A stretch of DNA of 64,000 bases. Origin: Sphingobium sp. C100 (GTDB taxonomy: Bacteria > Pseudomonadota > Alphaproteobacteria > Sphingomonadales > Sphingomonadaceae). This document shows positions 33,860 through 43,169 of the stretch, piece after piece. The DNA lies in assembly GCF_000508185.1 (NCBI RefSeq), contig NZ_AYOY01000013.1:1-64000 (forward strand), in the 5' to 3' direction. The translations under genes were made by a program, and so were the position numbers. Every line of letters starts with the position of its first letter. Position 1 is the stretch's first letter. The notes under the pieces were generated by a model, which was given only the letters and a program-made list of their open reading frames with translations, searched no databases and was not told where the DNA came from.

Positions 33860-36115
33860 ATGGCATCGCGTGCCGCTTTGAACGATATCGCGTTGCGACG
33901 AACACCGGCCCGCCAGTCGGTCGATGAACTCATCCTCGCCAGCAGAGTGCTGGATGATGGCCTCCTTCAGACCCAATTGTCGGTACCTACCGCGCACTGC
34001 GGCGGGTGCATGGCGAAGATCGAGCGGACCTTGGCTCAGCTCGATGGGGTGGTGTCGGCACGCGTCAACCTTTCGACGCGGCGGGCTACGGTTACGTGGA
34101 AAAGGACGGGGACTGCCCCCCCGCTGCTCGAAAGCTTGTCCAAAGCCGGCTTCGAAGCGAATCTGCTGAACAATCTCGAGGGCCAGCCGGATCGCGAAAG
34201 ACGCAGGTTGATCGTTGCCATGGCGGTCTCGGGATTTGCGGCGATGAACATCATGCTGCTCTCGGTGTCGGTATGGTCAGGCGCTGACGCAAGTACGCGC
34301 CATCTCTTCCATGCGATATCGGCGCTGCTGGCGATTCCGACGGTAGCCTATTCGGGGCGCATCTTCTTTCAATCGGCATGGTCCGCCTTGCGTGCAGGTC
34401 GCACCAACATGGACGTGCCCATCTCGATCGGCATTCTCCTCGCGCTTGGCTTGAGTATCTTCGACACATTGCATTCCGGCCCGCATGCCTATTTCGACGC
34501 TGTCGTCACGCTGATCTTCTTTTTGCTGATCGGACGAACGCTTGATTATCTGATGCGCGACAAGGCGCGTTCCGCAGTGCTCGGCCTCGCGAAAATGATG
34601 CCTGCGGGCGCGAAGGTCATCGCCGAGGATGGTGCACGCACATTCGTGGCGCTCGACAGCATCGCGGTGGGCGATGCCATCGTCGTCGCGCCGGGAGAAC
34701 GCGTGCCGCTCGACGGAGTCGTCATTGCCGGAGAGGGCGATGTCGACACTGCCGCTGTAACGGGCGAGGCGATGCCGACGCCCGTAATGGCTGGCAGCAA
34801 GCTTCTGTCCGGCATGCTCAATCTCAATGGCTCGTTGGAAGTCCGCGTCACCAGCACGAGCGCGCAGTCCTTTCTCGCGGAAATGGTCCTGATGATGGAG
34901 GCCGCCGAGCAGGGCCGCGCACGCTACCGGCGCTTGGCGGATCGCGTGGCGACCTATTATTCACCGATCATCCATTCGCTGGCCGTCGCCACCTTTGTCG
35001 GGTGGTTTCTGTCGACCGGCGATTGGCATCGGTCACTCACGATCGCGATTTCTGTGCTCATCATCACCTGCCCGTGCGCATTAGGCTTGGCCATTCCCAT
35101 GGTGCAACTCGTTGCGGCGAAGCGCTTGTTCGAGCGCGGTATCGCCCTGAAGGACGGAAGCGCGCTCGAACGCTTGGCTGAGGTCGATATTGTCGTTTTT
35201 GATAAGACGGGCACGCTGACCATCGGCGATCTGCGCGTAACCGAAGCCGATATCGACAAGCGCTACCGCGAGGTCGCCTTGGCCATGGCGTCGCGATCCG
35301 ACCACCCTGTGGCGCGCGCCATCGCAGCAAGTGGCGAGGGCCGTTCAGGCGTCAACCTGGAAAGCTTTTCCGAGCTTCCGGGAAAGGGGTTAGAAGCGCG
35401 CCGTGCCGGCCATGTATTCAGAATAGGCCGATCCGATTGGGCGCTGAGCACCAATGGCGATATCGACAGCCTCCACACGGTCTTTTCAGTTGATGGCGAA
35501 CTGGCAGGCCATTTTCGCTTTTCCGACCGCGAGAAGGCCAGCGCGCGAGATGCGGTGCGTCAGGTGAGGGAACTTGGTCTGGAAGTGGAGTTGCTTTCGG
35601 GTGATGACCCGGGAGCGGTATCGGCGGTGGCGGGCTCGATCGGTATCGCGGAATTTCGCGCCGGCCTCCTGCCTCAGCAGAAAGTGCAGCGTCTCGAAGC
35701 GCTCGCCGATAAGCAGTGCAAGACCTTGATGGTGGGCGATGGATTGAACGACGGACCAGCTCTCTCCGCCGCGCATGTTTCCATGGCACCGTCCAATGCC
35801 GCCGATATCGGCCGCGCTGCCGCCGATATCGTGTTTTTCGGACAGGATCTCACAGCTATTCCGCAAGCCCTCCGGGTTTCCCGCGCTGCCCGTAGGCTTG
35901 TCCGGCAGAACCTCGTTTTTTCAGTCGGATACAACTTAGTGGTGTTGCCGATGGCCGTCACGGGTCATGTCAGTCCTTTGCTCGCGGCAATCGCAATGTC
36001 GCTATCCTCCATTTCAGTAGTGGCAAATGCTCTGCGCGTCCCTTCTCAGAGTGAACCCAGCCCAAATACGGCTCGTCGAGAGCGCGTGCTGGTTCCTACA
36101 GGGGGCGCGGCATGA
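33860..36115 (+). CDS. ccoI: CcoI/FixI-type copper P-type ATPase
   Basis: A 751-residue P1B ATPase. N-terminal HMA domain with AHCGGCMAKIE (GxxC-like CxxC), membrane copper site [11 protein letters not shown], phosphorylation motif DKTGTLTIGD and hinge GDGLNDGPAL. CcoI proteins export copper for loading of the CuB site of cbb3 oxidase, consistent with its place between ccoP and ccoS. It starts three bases after the DUF2189 stop. Confidence 0.9.
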   Translation: MASRAALNDIALRRTPARQSVDELILASRVLDDGLLQTQLSVPTAHCGGCMAKIERTLAQLDGVVSARVNLSTRRATVTWKRTGTAPPLLESLSKAGFEANLLNNLEGQPDRERRRLIVAMAVSGFAAMNIMLLSVSVWSGADASTRHLFHAISALLAIPTVAYSGRIFFQSAWSALRAGRTNMDVPISIGILLALGLSIFDTLHSGPHAYFDAVVTLIFFLLIGRTLDYLMRDKARSAVLGLAKMMPAGAKVIAEDGARTFVALDSIAVGDAIVVAPGERVPLDGVVIAGEGDVDTAAVTGEAMPTPVMAGSKLLSGMLNLNGSLEVRVTSTSAQSFLAEMVLMMEAAEQGRARYRRLADRVATYYSPIIHSLAVATFVGWFLSTGDWHRSLTIAISVLIITCPCALGLAIPMVQLVAAKRLFERGIALKDGSALERLAEVDIVVFDKTGTLTIGDLRVTEADIDKRYREVALAMASRSDHPVARAIAASGEGRSGVNLESFSELPGKGLEARRAGHVFRIGRSDWALSTNGDIDSLHTVFSVDGELAGHFRFSDREKASARDAVRQVRELGLEVELLSGDDPGAVSAVAGSIGIAEFRAGLLPQQKVQRLEALADKQCKTLMVGDGLNDGPALSAAHVSMAPSNAADIGRAAADIVFFGQDLTAIPQALRVSRAARRLVRQNLVFSVGYNLVVLPMAVTGHVSPLLAAIAMSLSSISVVANALRVPSQSEPSPNTARRERVLVPTGGAA

Positions 36116-36312
36116 CGGCTCTCGCTTGGTTAGTGCCGATTGCGCTGGTAATGGGTTTGGTAGGCTTGGGCGCCTTCCTGTGGTCTATGAGCAGCGGGCA
36201 GTATGACGATCTTGATGGCGCGGCAGAACGCATCTTCATAGATGCCGATGCCGACATGCCCATGGTGAATACCCAGGAACAGGCGACCGAGCCGAAACCG
36301 TCCAGATCGTAG
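36112..36312 (+). CDS. ccoS: CcoS oxidase-maturation protein
   Basis: 66 residues with one N-terminal helix (LAWLVPIALVMGLVGLGAF) and the conserved motif SGQYDDLDGAAERI of CcoS/FixS. It is needed for cofactor insertion in cbb3 oxidase. ATG overlaps the ccoI stop. Confidence 0.9.
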   Translation: MTALAWLVPIALVMGLVGLGAFLWSMSSGQYDDLDGAAERIFIDADADMPMVNTQEQATEPKPSRS

Positions 36313-36329
36313 CGAGTTAATGAATGGGG

Positions 36330-36491
36330 ATGATATTTGGCAAAAATGCGATCGAGGAAAATCTGATGACGCGCACACATGGTGGGAATTGGGTCGGCAT
36401 CCTAGCCTTCGTCTGCGGTGCGGCGGTCATATTACCCAGCTTGGTCGCATTGGCGCTGAGTCTGCTTGCGGTTGTCCGAATTATATTTTGA
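36330..36491 (+). CDS. Short membrane peptide downstream of ccoS
   Basis: 53 residues: MIFGKNAIEENLMTRTHGGN then one long helix (WVGILAFVCGAAVILPSLVA). It starts 17 bases after ccoS, preceded by GGGG. Many cco operons end with such small proteins, but this one is not recognised; it could also be a chance frame. Confidence 0.4.
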   Translation: MIFGKNAIEENLMTRTHGGNWVGILAFVCGAAVILPSLVALALSLLAVVRIIF

Positions 36492-36942
36492 AGCCCACTG
36501 AGGCCTCCAAATGACCCGTATTTCGTATTTATTCCGCCGTCAGAGCTTTTGGCACAATTCGAGGTTAAGTTAGTGGACTGCGGACGAGTTTGTCCCCCTA
36601 ATCAGCGTCAGGTTTGTGGAGCCGTCGCCGAGCCGTTCCTGCATCACTGCGACGCTCAGGAAGCGCCGCTTCGGCAGGCGTTCTTTTCGGCGGCTGCTAG
36701 CGCGCGGTCCATCTCTTCAATTATGTCTTTCCGAGCCGGTTGAAATTTCAGATCACATGGCCGCCTTTCGAATATTTCGCCATAGCCTCCTCGTTAGCAA
36801 GTGTAACGAGCGTTTGGGCCTATCTCTTCCAGGTTCCCGCGTGTTTGGATGTTTGCTGGCGTATTCAGTGGCGCCGGTGACTTCCACGCCGTTCGCGTGT
36901 TGTCGGATATGATCGTAAAAAACTGTTAAAGAGGATCTGAGA
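36492..36942. other. About 450 bases with no supported gene
   Basis: Several short frames exist but none shows a known motif or a good start. AT-rich sequence at 36905-36935 ahead of the cupin gene may hold its promoter. Confidence 0.5.
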
Positions 36943-37278
36943 ATGGCGCTCCAGCATGCAAAGCCCGGCGAAGTGGTCCATCTTCCAACGCTGGCTCCTG
37001 AGCGCGGGACCACCGGGACGACCGCGCTGGTCAAATCCGACCGGTTCGAGGCCATTCACCTCGTCGTTCCCGCGGGATCGACCATACCGCCACATCATGT
37101 TGCCGGTTATCTGACGCTGCATTGCCTGGAAGGTCGGGTCACGTTGGGACCAACGAATATTGCGCTCGGCGCTGGCGATTGGGTCTATCTGGAGCGCGGC
37201 GATCAGCACTCCGTCCAAGGCATCGAAGATGCGCGGCTGCTGCTCACGATCTTGTTCGATACGCCGCCAACGCCGTGA
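36943..37278 (+). CDS. Cupin-domain protein
   Basis: A 111-residue single cupin with IPPHHVAGYLTLHCLEGRVT (HH...H metal ligands) and GDWVYLERGDQHSVQGIEDA. A ribosome site (GAGGATC) precedes ATG. It may bind a metal and a small ligand; substrate unknown. It converges with nnrS and ends one base before it. Confidence 0.72.
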   Translation: MALQHAKPGEVVHLPTLAPERGTTGTTALVKSDRFEAIHLVVPAGSTIPPHHVAGYLTLHCLEGRVTLGPTNIALGAGDWVYLERGDQHSVQGIEDARLLLTILFDTPPTP

Positions 37279-38478
37279 TCAGGCTTGATCTCTGGCAGGC
37301 CGTTGCAACGCCATGCGGCCGTAGACGAAGATGAACAGCAGGAAGGCGCCGCCCCACAAGCCGCCGGCCAGACGAATGCTCAGCATATAGTCGAGCGGCA
37401 GCAGCGGCGCGGCGACCCGCAGCAGCGCGCCGAGATTGACCAGCACATAGATGGCGACCGTGCCGCCATCCGCTTCCAACGGGCGGCCGGTATGACCGCG
37501 TGTCGCCCGCGTCATCACCGCCAGTGTCATTCCCGCCATCGCGCCGGCGCCCAGCGCATGCATTGCGCTCGATACGGGCACGACCGGCCACAGGATAGCA
37601 GCCCCGAGCAGCAGCAGGCCCGCCGGCAACCATGCGTAGGCGAGGTGCAGGACGAAGACCAATGGATCGCCGATCGCACTCAGCCCGGCCCAGCGGGTCT
37701 GCCGCACGGCATGCGATGCGCCGGCGACGAGCAGCAGCCAGGGCACCGGATGCGCCGCCGGTGCGAACACCCAGCCTGCCAGGGCAATCGCCGTGACCGC
37801 GAGCACGGCATGGTCGAACCGGTTGGCCATGATCGGCAACCCGTCCGTGCCGCCATGCTTGTTCAGCCAGTTGCGGGTAAAGGCCGGGATGATCCGTCCG
37901 CCGATGATCGCGATCAGCATGAGGACAAGCGCGAAGCCGGCCCGCATCCCGATCGCCGGATCGGTGGTTAGCCCCATCGCTGCGGCATGATCCAGCTCAC
38001 AAGCGGCGGCGAACAGGAGGAGGACGATCAGGATCGGCTTGTTGCGGTTGCGCGCCGCGAAAATCTGCCGCGCCGCATAGCCGAATAGTGCGAGCAGGAA
38101 GCCGACATCGAGCACCGAGCCGACGAGCGGCGGCACATAAGCGGAGAACAGCACCGCGAGTCGGGCGGCCGCCCACAAGCCGACGAACGCCGCCACCGGC
38201 CAGCCCGTCATCACCGGCCGCCCGGTCCAGTTGGGGATCGCCGCGCTCAGGAAGCCGGCGATGACCGCGCCGAGATAGCCGAACAGCATCTCATGCTGAT
38301 GCCAGACAAGCGGCTCCATTGCCGTCGGCACGGACCACGCTCCACCCAGCGCGCCGACCCAGAACGCGACGACGACAAGCGCCCAGAGCGCGCCGCCGGT
38401 GAACAGCAGCCGGAAACTGCCCTGAAGCCAGATCGGCGCTTCGGCAATGCGGTCCCGTTTGGCGGCGGCCTTAGTCAT
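37279..38478 (-). CDS. nnrS: NnrS-family haem-copper membrane protein
   Basis: A 399-residue, about twelve-helix protein. WHQHEMLFGYLGAVIAGFLS, IPNWTGRPV and ARRLA-like segments match NnrS, which protects against nitrosative stress by an unclear mechanism. ATG 38478 overlaps the stop of the NO reductase (ATGA), so the two are translated together. Confidence 0.85.
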   Translation of the reverse strand: MTKAAAKRDRIAEAPIWLQGSFRLLFTGGALWALVVVAFWVGALGGAWSVPTAMEPLVWHQHEMLFGYLGAVIAGFLSAAIPNWTGRPVMTGWPVAAFVGLWAAARLAVLFSAYVPPLVGSVLDVGFLLALFGYAARQIFAARNRNKPILIVLLLFAAACELDHAAAMGLTTDPAIGMRAGFALVLMLIAIIGGRIIPAFTRNWLNKHGGTDGLPIMANRFDHAVLAVTAIALAGWVFAPAAHPVPWLLLVAGASHAVRQTRWAGLSAIGDPLVFVLHLAYAWLPAGLLLLGAAILWPVVPVSSAMHALGAGAMAGMTLAVMTRATRGHTGRPLEADGGTVAIYVLVNLGALLRVAAPLLPLDYMLSIRLAGGLWGGAFLLFIFVYGRMALQRPARDQA

Positions 38479-40724
38479 ACGCGAGCACCCTTCCTCCACA
38501 GACCCAGGATCACCACCTGCCATGCGATAGCGATGGCGCCCACCATGAACACGACATCCCCGAAGGTACGGACCCAGCGCAGGGTTTCAAGGAAGCCTTG
38601 CTGCAGGAAGAAGTCGCTGCGCGCGTACCACATGCCGGTGGTGACGCTGGCCTGGAACTGGAACAGCCCGACCGGGAGCAGGCTGGTGAAGATCATCAGC
38701 ACCAGCCCGGCGTTGAGCCCCCAGAAGCCGGTGGCCAACAACCGGTCGTTGAACCGAATGTCGGGCCGGATATAGCGCAGCACCAGCAGGGTGAAGCCGA
38801 GCGCCAGGAAGCCATACACCCCGAACAGCGCGGCGTGGGCGTGGACCGCCGTGGTGTTCAGCCCTTGGAGATAGAACAGCGCGACCGGTGTGTTGATCAT
38901 GAACCCGAAGACACCGGCGCCCAGCATGTTCCAGAACGCCACGGCGATGAAGCACATCAACGGCCACTTGACCGCGCGCATCCAGGGCGTGCGCTCGCGC
39001 AGACTCCAATGTTCGAATGCCTCATAGCCGAGCACGATCAGCGGCACGACTTCCAGGGCGCTGAACGCGGCACCGACCGCCATGATCGGCGTGGTGGTGC
39101 CGGAAAAATACATGTGGTGGAAAGTGCCCGGCACACCGCCGACCATGAACAGCGAGGCCGAGGCCAGGCTGGCCGCCGTTGCAATCCGTCGCGAGACCAG
39201 GCCCATGGTTGCGAAGATAAAGGCGATGGCCGAGGTCGCAAAGACCTCGAATATGCCTTCCACCCACAGATGGACGACCCACCAGCGCCAATATTCCATG
39301 ATCGTGATGTTGGTGCGTTCGCCGTAGAACAGCCCCGTGCCGTAAAACAGGCCGATCGCGATGGTGGCGATGGTGAGCAGCGCCAGCAGGCTCTTGTCGT
39401 CGCCCTTGGTGCGCAATGCCGGCACCATTCCCCGCAGCATCAGCACCAACCAGAGGAGCAACCCGACGAATAGCCCGATTTGCCACACCCGGCCGAGGTC
39501 CAGATACTCGTAACCCTGATGGCCCAGCCAGAAGCTGAGTTTCGCCGGTAGCGCATGGGAGAGCGCCAGATAATTGCCGATGAACGATCCGGCGACAACG
39601 ACGATCAGCGCCCAGAACAGGATGTTGACGCCCAGCTTCTGGTATTTGGGATCGCTGCCGTGGATGACCGGGGCCAGGAACAGGCCGGCCGCGAGGAACG
39701 CCGTCGCGATCCACAGCACCGCACTCTGCACATGCCAGGTGCGGGTCAGCGCGTAAGGGAAATATTGCGAGACATCCAAGCCGTAAAAGCTCTGGCCCTC
39801 GATCGTATAATGGGCTGTGAAGGCGCCGATGAAGACCTGGAATATGAACAGCGCCAGCACCACGAACAGATATTTGCCGAGCGCCTTTTGCGATGGCGTC
39901 AGACCGGCGACTTGCAACGGGTCGTTCGCCGCCGCGACCAAGGGGGTATCATCGTGGCGGCGCAGGAACGCCCAACCCCAGATCAGCGCGCCCACTCCCG
40001 CGATCAGGATGACGACGCAGGCGAGCGACCACAGGATATTTTCCGGCGTCGGATAATTGCCGATCAGCGGCTCGGGCGGCCAGTTGTTGGTATAGGTCGC
40101 GACCGTGCCCGGCCGCTCGGTCGATGCGGCCCAGGCCGTCCAGAAGAAGAAATTGGTCAGCTTCGCCCGCTGCGCCGGATCGGGCAGCGTGCCTTCCTTC
40201 ATCGCATAATTATCGCGGGTGGGCCGCAGCGTGGGATCGGAGCCGTAGAGCCGCTCATAATAGCTGGCGGTCTGGGCGAACGCTTGGGCGCGGCGGTTCG
40301 ACACCGTCACCACGCCGCTCGCCCTATCATAGCTGTTGTGGCGATATTCCTGCTTGAGGCGATAGGTCAGCGCCGCCTTCTGTTCGCCGTCGAGCGCCTC
40401 GAAGGACTTCCCTTCGGTCTCCCGTGCCGCAAGATCGAGCCAGGCGACAAGTTCGCGGTGCAGCCAATCGGCGGACCAGTCCGGCGCCTGATAGGCGCCG
40501 TGCCCCCAGATCGAGCCAAGCTGCATGCCGCCGGTGCTCTGCCAGGCACTCTGGCCGTCGAGGATGTCCTCGCGCGTCATCAGCACTTGGCCCGTTGCGG
40601 TGACGATCTGTTCTGGGATGGGCGGAGCCTTCCGATAGATCTCCACCCCGGACACGCTCAATATGCCGAAAGTCACCGTCAGCACGGCGATCAGCGCCAA
40701 CCACAGAACCTTATAGTTTCCCAC
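38475..40724 (-). CDS. norZ: Quinol-dependent nitric oxide reductase
   Basis: About 749 residues from GTG 40724 (MGNYKVLW fits the family start); TTG 40751 would add nine residues. The N-terminal periplasmic domain lacks a CxxCH, as in quinol-type NOR. The catalytic core shows LTRTWHVQSAVLWIATAF, WWVVHLWVEGIFEVFATSAI, VPGTFHHMYFSGTTTPIM and NTTAVHAHAALFGVYGF, with the haem and FeB histidines. It reduces NO to nitrous oxide using membrane quinol. It has an IS3 remnant directly upstream, so its promoter context is recent. Confidence 0.88.
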   Translation of the reverse strand: MGNYKVLWLALIAVLTVTFGILSVSGVEIYRKAPPIPEQIVTATGQVLMTREDILDGQSAWQSTGGMQLGSIWGHGAYQAPDWSADWLHRELVAWLDLAARETEGKSFEALDGEQKAALTYRLKQEYRHNSYDRASGVVTVSNRRAQAFAQTASYYERLYGSDPTLRPTRDNYAMKEGTLPDPAQRAKLTNFFFWTAWAASTERPGTVATYTNNWPPEPLIGNYPTPENILWSLACVVILIAGVGALIWGWAFLRRHDDTPLVAAANDPLQVAGLTPSQKALGKYLFVVLALFIFQVFIGAFTAHYTIEGQSFYGLDVSQYFPYALTRTWHVQSAVLWIATAFLAAGLFLAPVIHGSDPKYQKLGVNILFWALIVVVAGSFIGNYLALSHALPAKLSFWLGHQGYEYLDLGRVWQIGLFVGLLLWLVLMLRGMVPALRTKGDDKSLLALLTIATIAIGLFYGTGLFYGERTNITIMEYWRWWVVHLWVEGIFEVFATSAIAFIFATMGLVSRRIATAASLASASLFMVGGVPGTFHHMYFSGTTTPIMAVGAAFSALEVVPLIVLGYEAFEHWSLRERTPWMRAVKWPLMCFIAVAFWNMLGAGVFGFMINTPVALFYLQGLNTTAVHAHAALFGVYGFLALGFTLLVLRYIRPDIRFNDRLLATGFWGLNAGLVLMIFTSLLPVGLFQFQASVTTGMWYARSDFFLQQGFLETLRWVRTFGDVVFMVGAIAIAWQVVILGLWRKGARV

Positions 40725-41074
40725 GGCGCGATCTTTCTTTTCGATGGTCAAAGCCTGTTCGCCAATATGCCCAGAGCCCAAACTTGGCCTTCGCCGATGA
40801 TGGGGCTCCAGTCGTTCGTCAGTACGGCTGGCAACCCTGGACAGATGGGGCGCGAAGATCGCGCGCCACGTCCGGCAGCGATGCTGGCTCGCGCCCGAGG
40901 CTTGCCCGGTAGCAGGGCGCCGCCGCCGTGTGCTGCGCTTCGAAAAGGAGCGTGGTCCAGAATCCGCCTCCGCCGACAGGCGCGAGCGCGATTGTCCCCC
41001 GTCACGAGATGCCTGCAGAGAAGGCCCAAATGATGACAAGTACGTAGCACAGTTCGTCCACTAAACCCATCCAG

Positions 41075-41206
41075 CGAGCAGCCGATCTTCGCCGCGATCG
41101 ACTTCATCACTTCCCATTCCGAGCCGTACTCAGCCCGCTGCTCCGCGACCATAAGGACCGCGCGTTCCCGTACTTCGGGTGAAAATTTGTTCGTCGTCTT
41201 GCTCAT
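41075..41206 (-). pseudogene. IS3-family orfA remnant
   Basis: ATG 41206 begins [20 protein letters not shown] and continues to [11 protein letters not shown], the HTH of IS3-family OrfA, then the match is lost. Only about 43 residues remain; orfB is absent. It lies upstream of the NO reductase and marks an old insertion or deletion point. Confidence 0.65.
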
Positions 41207-41502
41207 AACGGCTCCTTGTCACAAGTGGGAGCCTCCTGAAAACCCGGGGCGCTTCGGGGACCGACTTGGTTTGGTCGATATCGGTCATCGCCAGCGCCGA
41301 CATAGCCTGGTCCCCCTGTGGGAAGACTGAACACCGCGACCGCCGCCGAGGCCCGAGAGTGTCATCTCTTCTGTGGATGGCTCCCCTTTGCGAGTGCTCA
41401 ACGAACTTATGGCAACGGTCAGTTGCAGTCTTCTGTTCGGCCTTTTGTGCAGCCTAGAATTCGACTGCTGGCCCTGATGAGGTCCGCGGACAAGATCCCA
41501 AA
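41207..41502. other. About 300 bases with no supported gene
   Basis: Contains the likely outer end of the IS3 remnant near 41240 and otherwise no recognisable frame. Confidence 0.45.
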
Positions 41503-41862
41503 CTAACTATCAGGCAGCGCTGTGCCAGTCCTCGCGTCTACCAGGCGAGTGCCGTCAGCCGTCACGACTTCGGCGACAGCTCGGCCAAGCCACATGCGAT
41601 AGGTGACGGTCGACGGGCGCGGCAGTGGCGGCGGTGATCGCCGATGGCGATGCGAGCGCGAGGTGGCTGGGCAGGGCCGTGGTGGCGTTGCGCTCCACCA
41701 AGTGATCGCCATGCACGCGGTCGATGGGCAAGAAGCTCATCAACGCGCCGCTCGTGAACCAGAGGAGGAGCTGCGCACCGATGATAAGTGCAACCATTTG
41801 TGGGTGCGGCTCGCGAGGAGGTGCAGCCTTAGTTTCGCGCTTTTCAGAACCGCCCCTCCATA
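41503..41862 (-). pseudogene. PepSY-type membrane protein remnant
   Basis: Across three frames the minus strand reads LRLHLLASRTHKW, then ALIIGAQLLLWFTSGALMSF and LPIDRVHGDHLVER, then TYRMWLGRAVAEVVTADGTR. This is the order of a PepSY-domain helix-plus-periplasmic protein, but with two frame changes and no intact ends. It resembles proteins encoded near copper and iron genes. Confidence 0.45.
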
Positions 41863-41880
41863 GTCGCTGCTGGCATCACT

Positions 41881-42000
41881 TCATGCCGGCATGTCTTTCA
41901 TCATCTCGTCGTGATCGGCCGGCACACTCGCCACAAGCCCTTGTACTGCTCGCGCATCGTTCCCTGGAGCCTGGGCACGAACGCGAGCATACCCCGCGCG
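41881..42000 (-). pseudogene. Cytochrome c C-terminal remnant
   Basis: Two frames give MLAFVPRLQGTMREQYKGL and VASVPADHDEMMKDMPA, matching the end of the intact cytochrome c at 50064 (MVAFVRQLPKMSAAQYQAAV, then ASAPEDHDAMMKDMPG). The haem-binding part is gone. It is therefore a degraded paralogue left beside the Csp gene. Confidence 0.55.
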
Positions 42001-42007
42001 AAGAAGT

Positions 42008-42340
42008 TTAGGCGGCCATCTTTTCGCAGGCGTCGGCGCACTTGCGGCACGCGGCCACGCAATCCTCCATGCCGTCCAGGGATTCGCAGCTCGCGGCGCA
42101 CGCTCGGCAGACCTCGGCGCACTCGCGACAGATATGCTGATGGTGCGACGACTTGCGCGCCATGAAGTCGATTGCGACTTCGCAAATCCTCGCACAGTCG
42201 AGCATGATCTTGATATGCTCAGGTGCGGCATGCTGGCCGCCCATTTCAAGGCAATGGTTCATTGCCATGTGCAGGCAGGTCACATGACACTCGTGGCAGG
42301 CGTCCATGCAGGCCTGCATGTCGGGGTTCATCTGATGCAT
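42008..42340 (-). CDS. csp: Four-helix copper-storage protein (Csp/DUF326)
   Basis: A 110-residue protein with at least fourteen Cys in CxxxC spacing along helices: CMDACHECHVTCLHMAMNHC, MLDCARICEVA, CRECAEVCRACAASCE, DCVAACRKCADACE. Csp proteins store many Cu(I) ions inside the helix bundle. There is no signal peptide, so cytosolic (Csp3-like). It is next to cueR and copA. Confidence 0.85.
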   Translation of the reverse strand: MHQMNPDMQACMDACHECHVTCLHMAMNHCLEMGGQHAAPEHIKIMLDCARICEVAIDFMARKSSHHQHICRECAEVCRACAASCESLDGMEDCVAACRKCADACEKMAA

Positions 42341-42782
42341 CGATCCATCTCCGTCTGAGTCCCCCCACTAGAAGATACGCGCTTTGCGCGATAACCCCTT
42401 GCATAAAAATTCCAGCGGCGCTTGCCGGTTCCAGACCAAGCGATGTCGCCACCATAATTCCGCCGGCGAGCGCAAGCGGCGTCAACCGTCATCGTCGAGA
42501 TCTGGCCCGCGCCCGCGCCCGCGCCCGGCTCTGCTGCCATGTCGGCCATCGGACCCGGAACCTGCTGAGCATGGGAGCGGCCATCTTTTCGGGCGTGACA
42601 CTCTGCCCGTGGGGGGCCAGCGCGCGCATCGTGCCGATGACGTGCTTCAGCCACACACCCACGAGCCACAGGTCAACGCGATGTACCGTTGCGTACCGAC
42701 AGCTTCGACAGTGCTTACGACACTCAAATGGGGAGCGACCTGAGGTGCGTCATCGAGGACAAGGCCGAGCCGCCAGATAGGC
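42341..42782. other. About 440 bases with no confident gene
   Basis: The minus strand has short stretches that could be a remnant (MRALAPHGQSVTPEKMAAPM; LTPLALAGGIMVATSLGLEP), in different frames and unrecognised. A GC repeat (CGCGCCCGCGCCCGCGCC region, 42510-42530) is present. No promoter for csp was obvious. Confidence 0.4.
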
Positions 42783-43169
42783 TCAGGACGCCAGACGCGT
42801 GAGTATAGGGCATTCGGGCCGCTCGTCCCCATGGCAGGCATTCGCAAGGTCGAGCAGTGCTTCGCGCATGGCATTGAGTGCATCCGCCTTCCGACCCAGG
42901 TCTCCCGCGCGCGATTCCGCCAGAGCCTTGACCTCCGCGCTCGCGCGCTCGCGGTCGGACCAGAGATCAAGCAGCACGCGGATTTCCCCAATGGGAAAGC
43001 CGAGATCGCGGGCGTTGGCGATGAAACGCAGGAGGTGCACGTCGGCTTGCGAATAGTCGCGATACCCGCTGTCACGTCGCGGCGGCGACGGGATAAGCCC
43101 GATCTTCTCATAATGGCGGATCATGCGCTGCGACACAGCGCTCGCATCGGAGGCCGCGCCGATGTTCAC
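42783..43169 (-). CDS. cueR: MerR-family copper regulator
   Basis: A 128-residue protein with the N-terminal winged HTH ([36 protein letters not shown]), a long dimer helix and the C-terminal metal loop CHGDERPEC, i.e. C-x7-C as in CueR. ATG 43169 overlaps the copA stop. It should activate copA in response to Cu(I); a matching promoter is at 45562-45592. Confidence 0.85.
   Translation of the reverse strand: MNIGAASDASAVSQRMIRHYEKIGLIPSPPRRDSGYRDYSQADVHLLRFIANARDLGFPIGEIRVLLDLWSDRERASAEVKALAESRAGDLGRKADALNAMREALLDLANACHGDERPECPILTRLAS

Noticed and set aside
42510-42530. GC hexamer repeat
   Set aside because: Short and imperfect, with no linked gene; not taken as a functional repeat.
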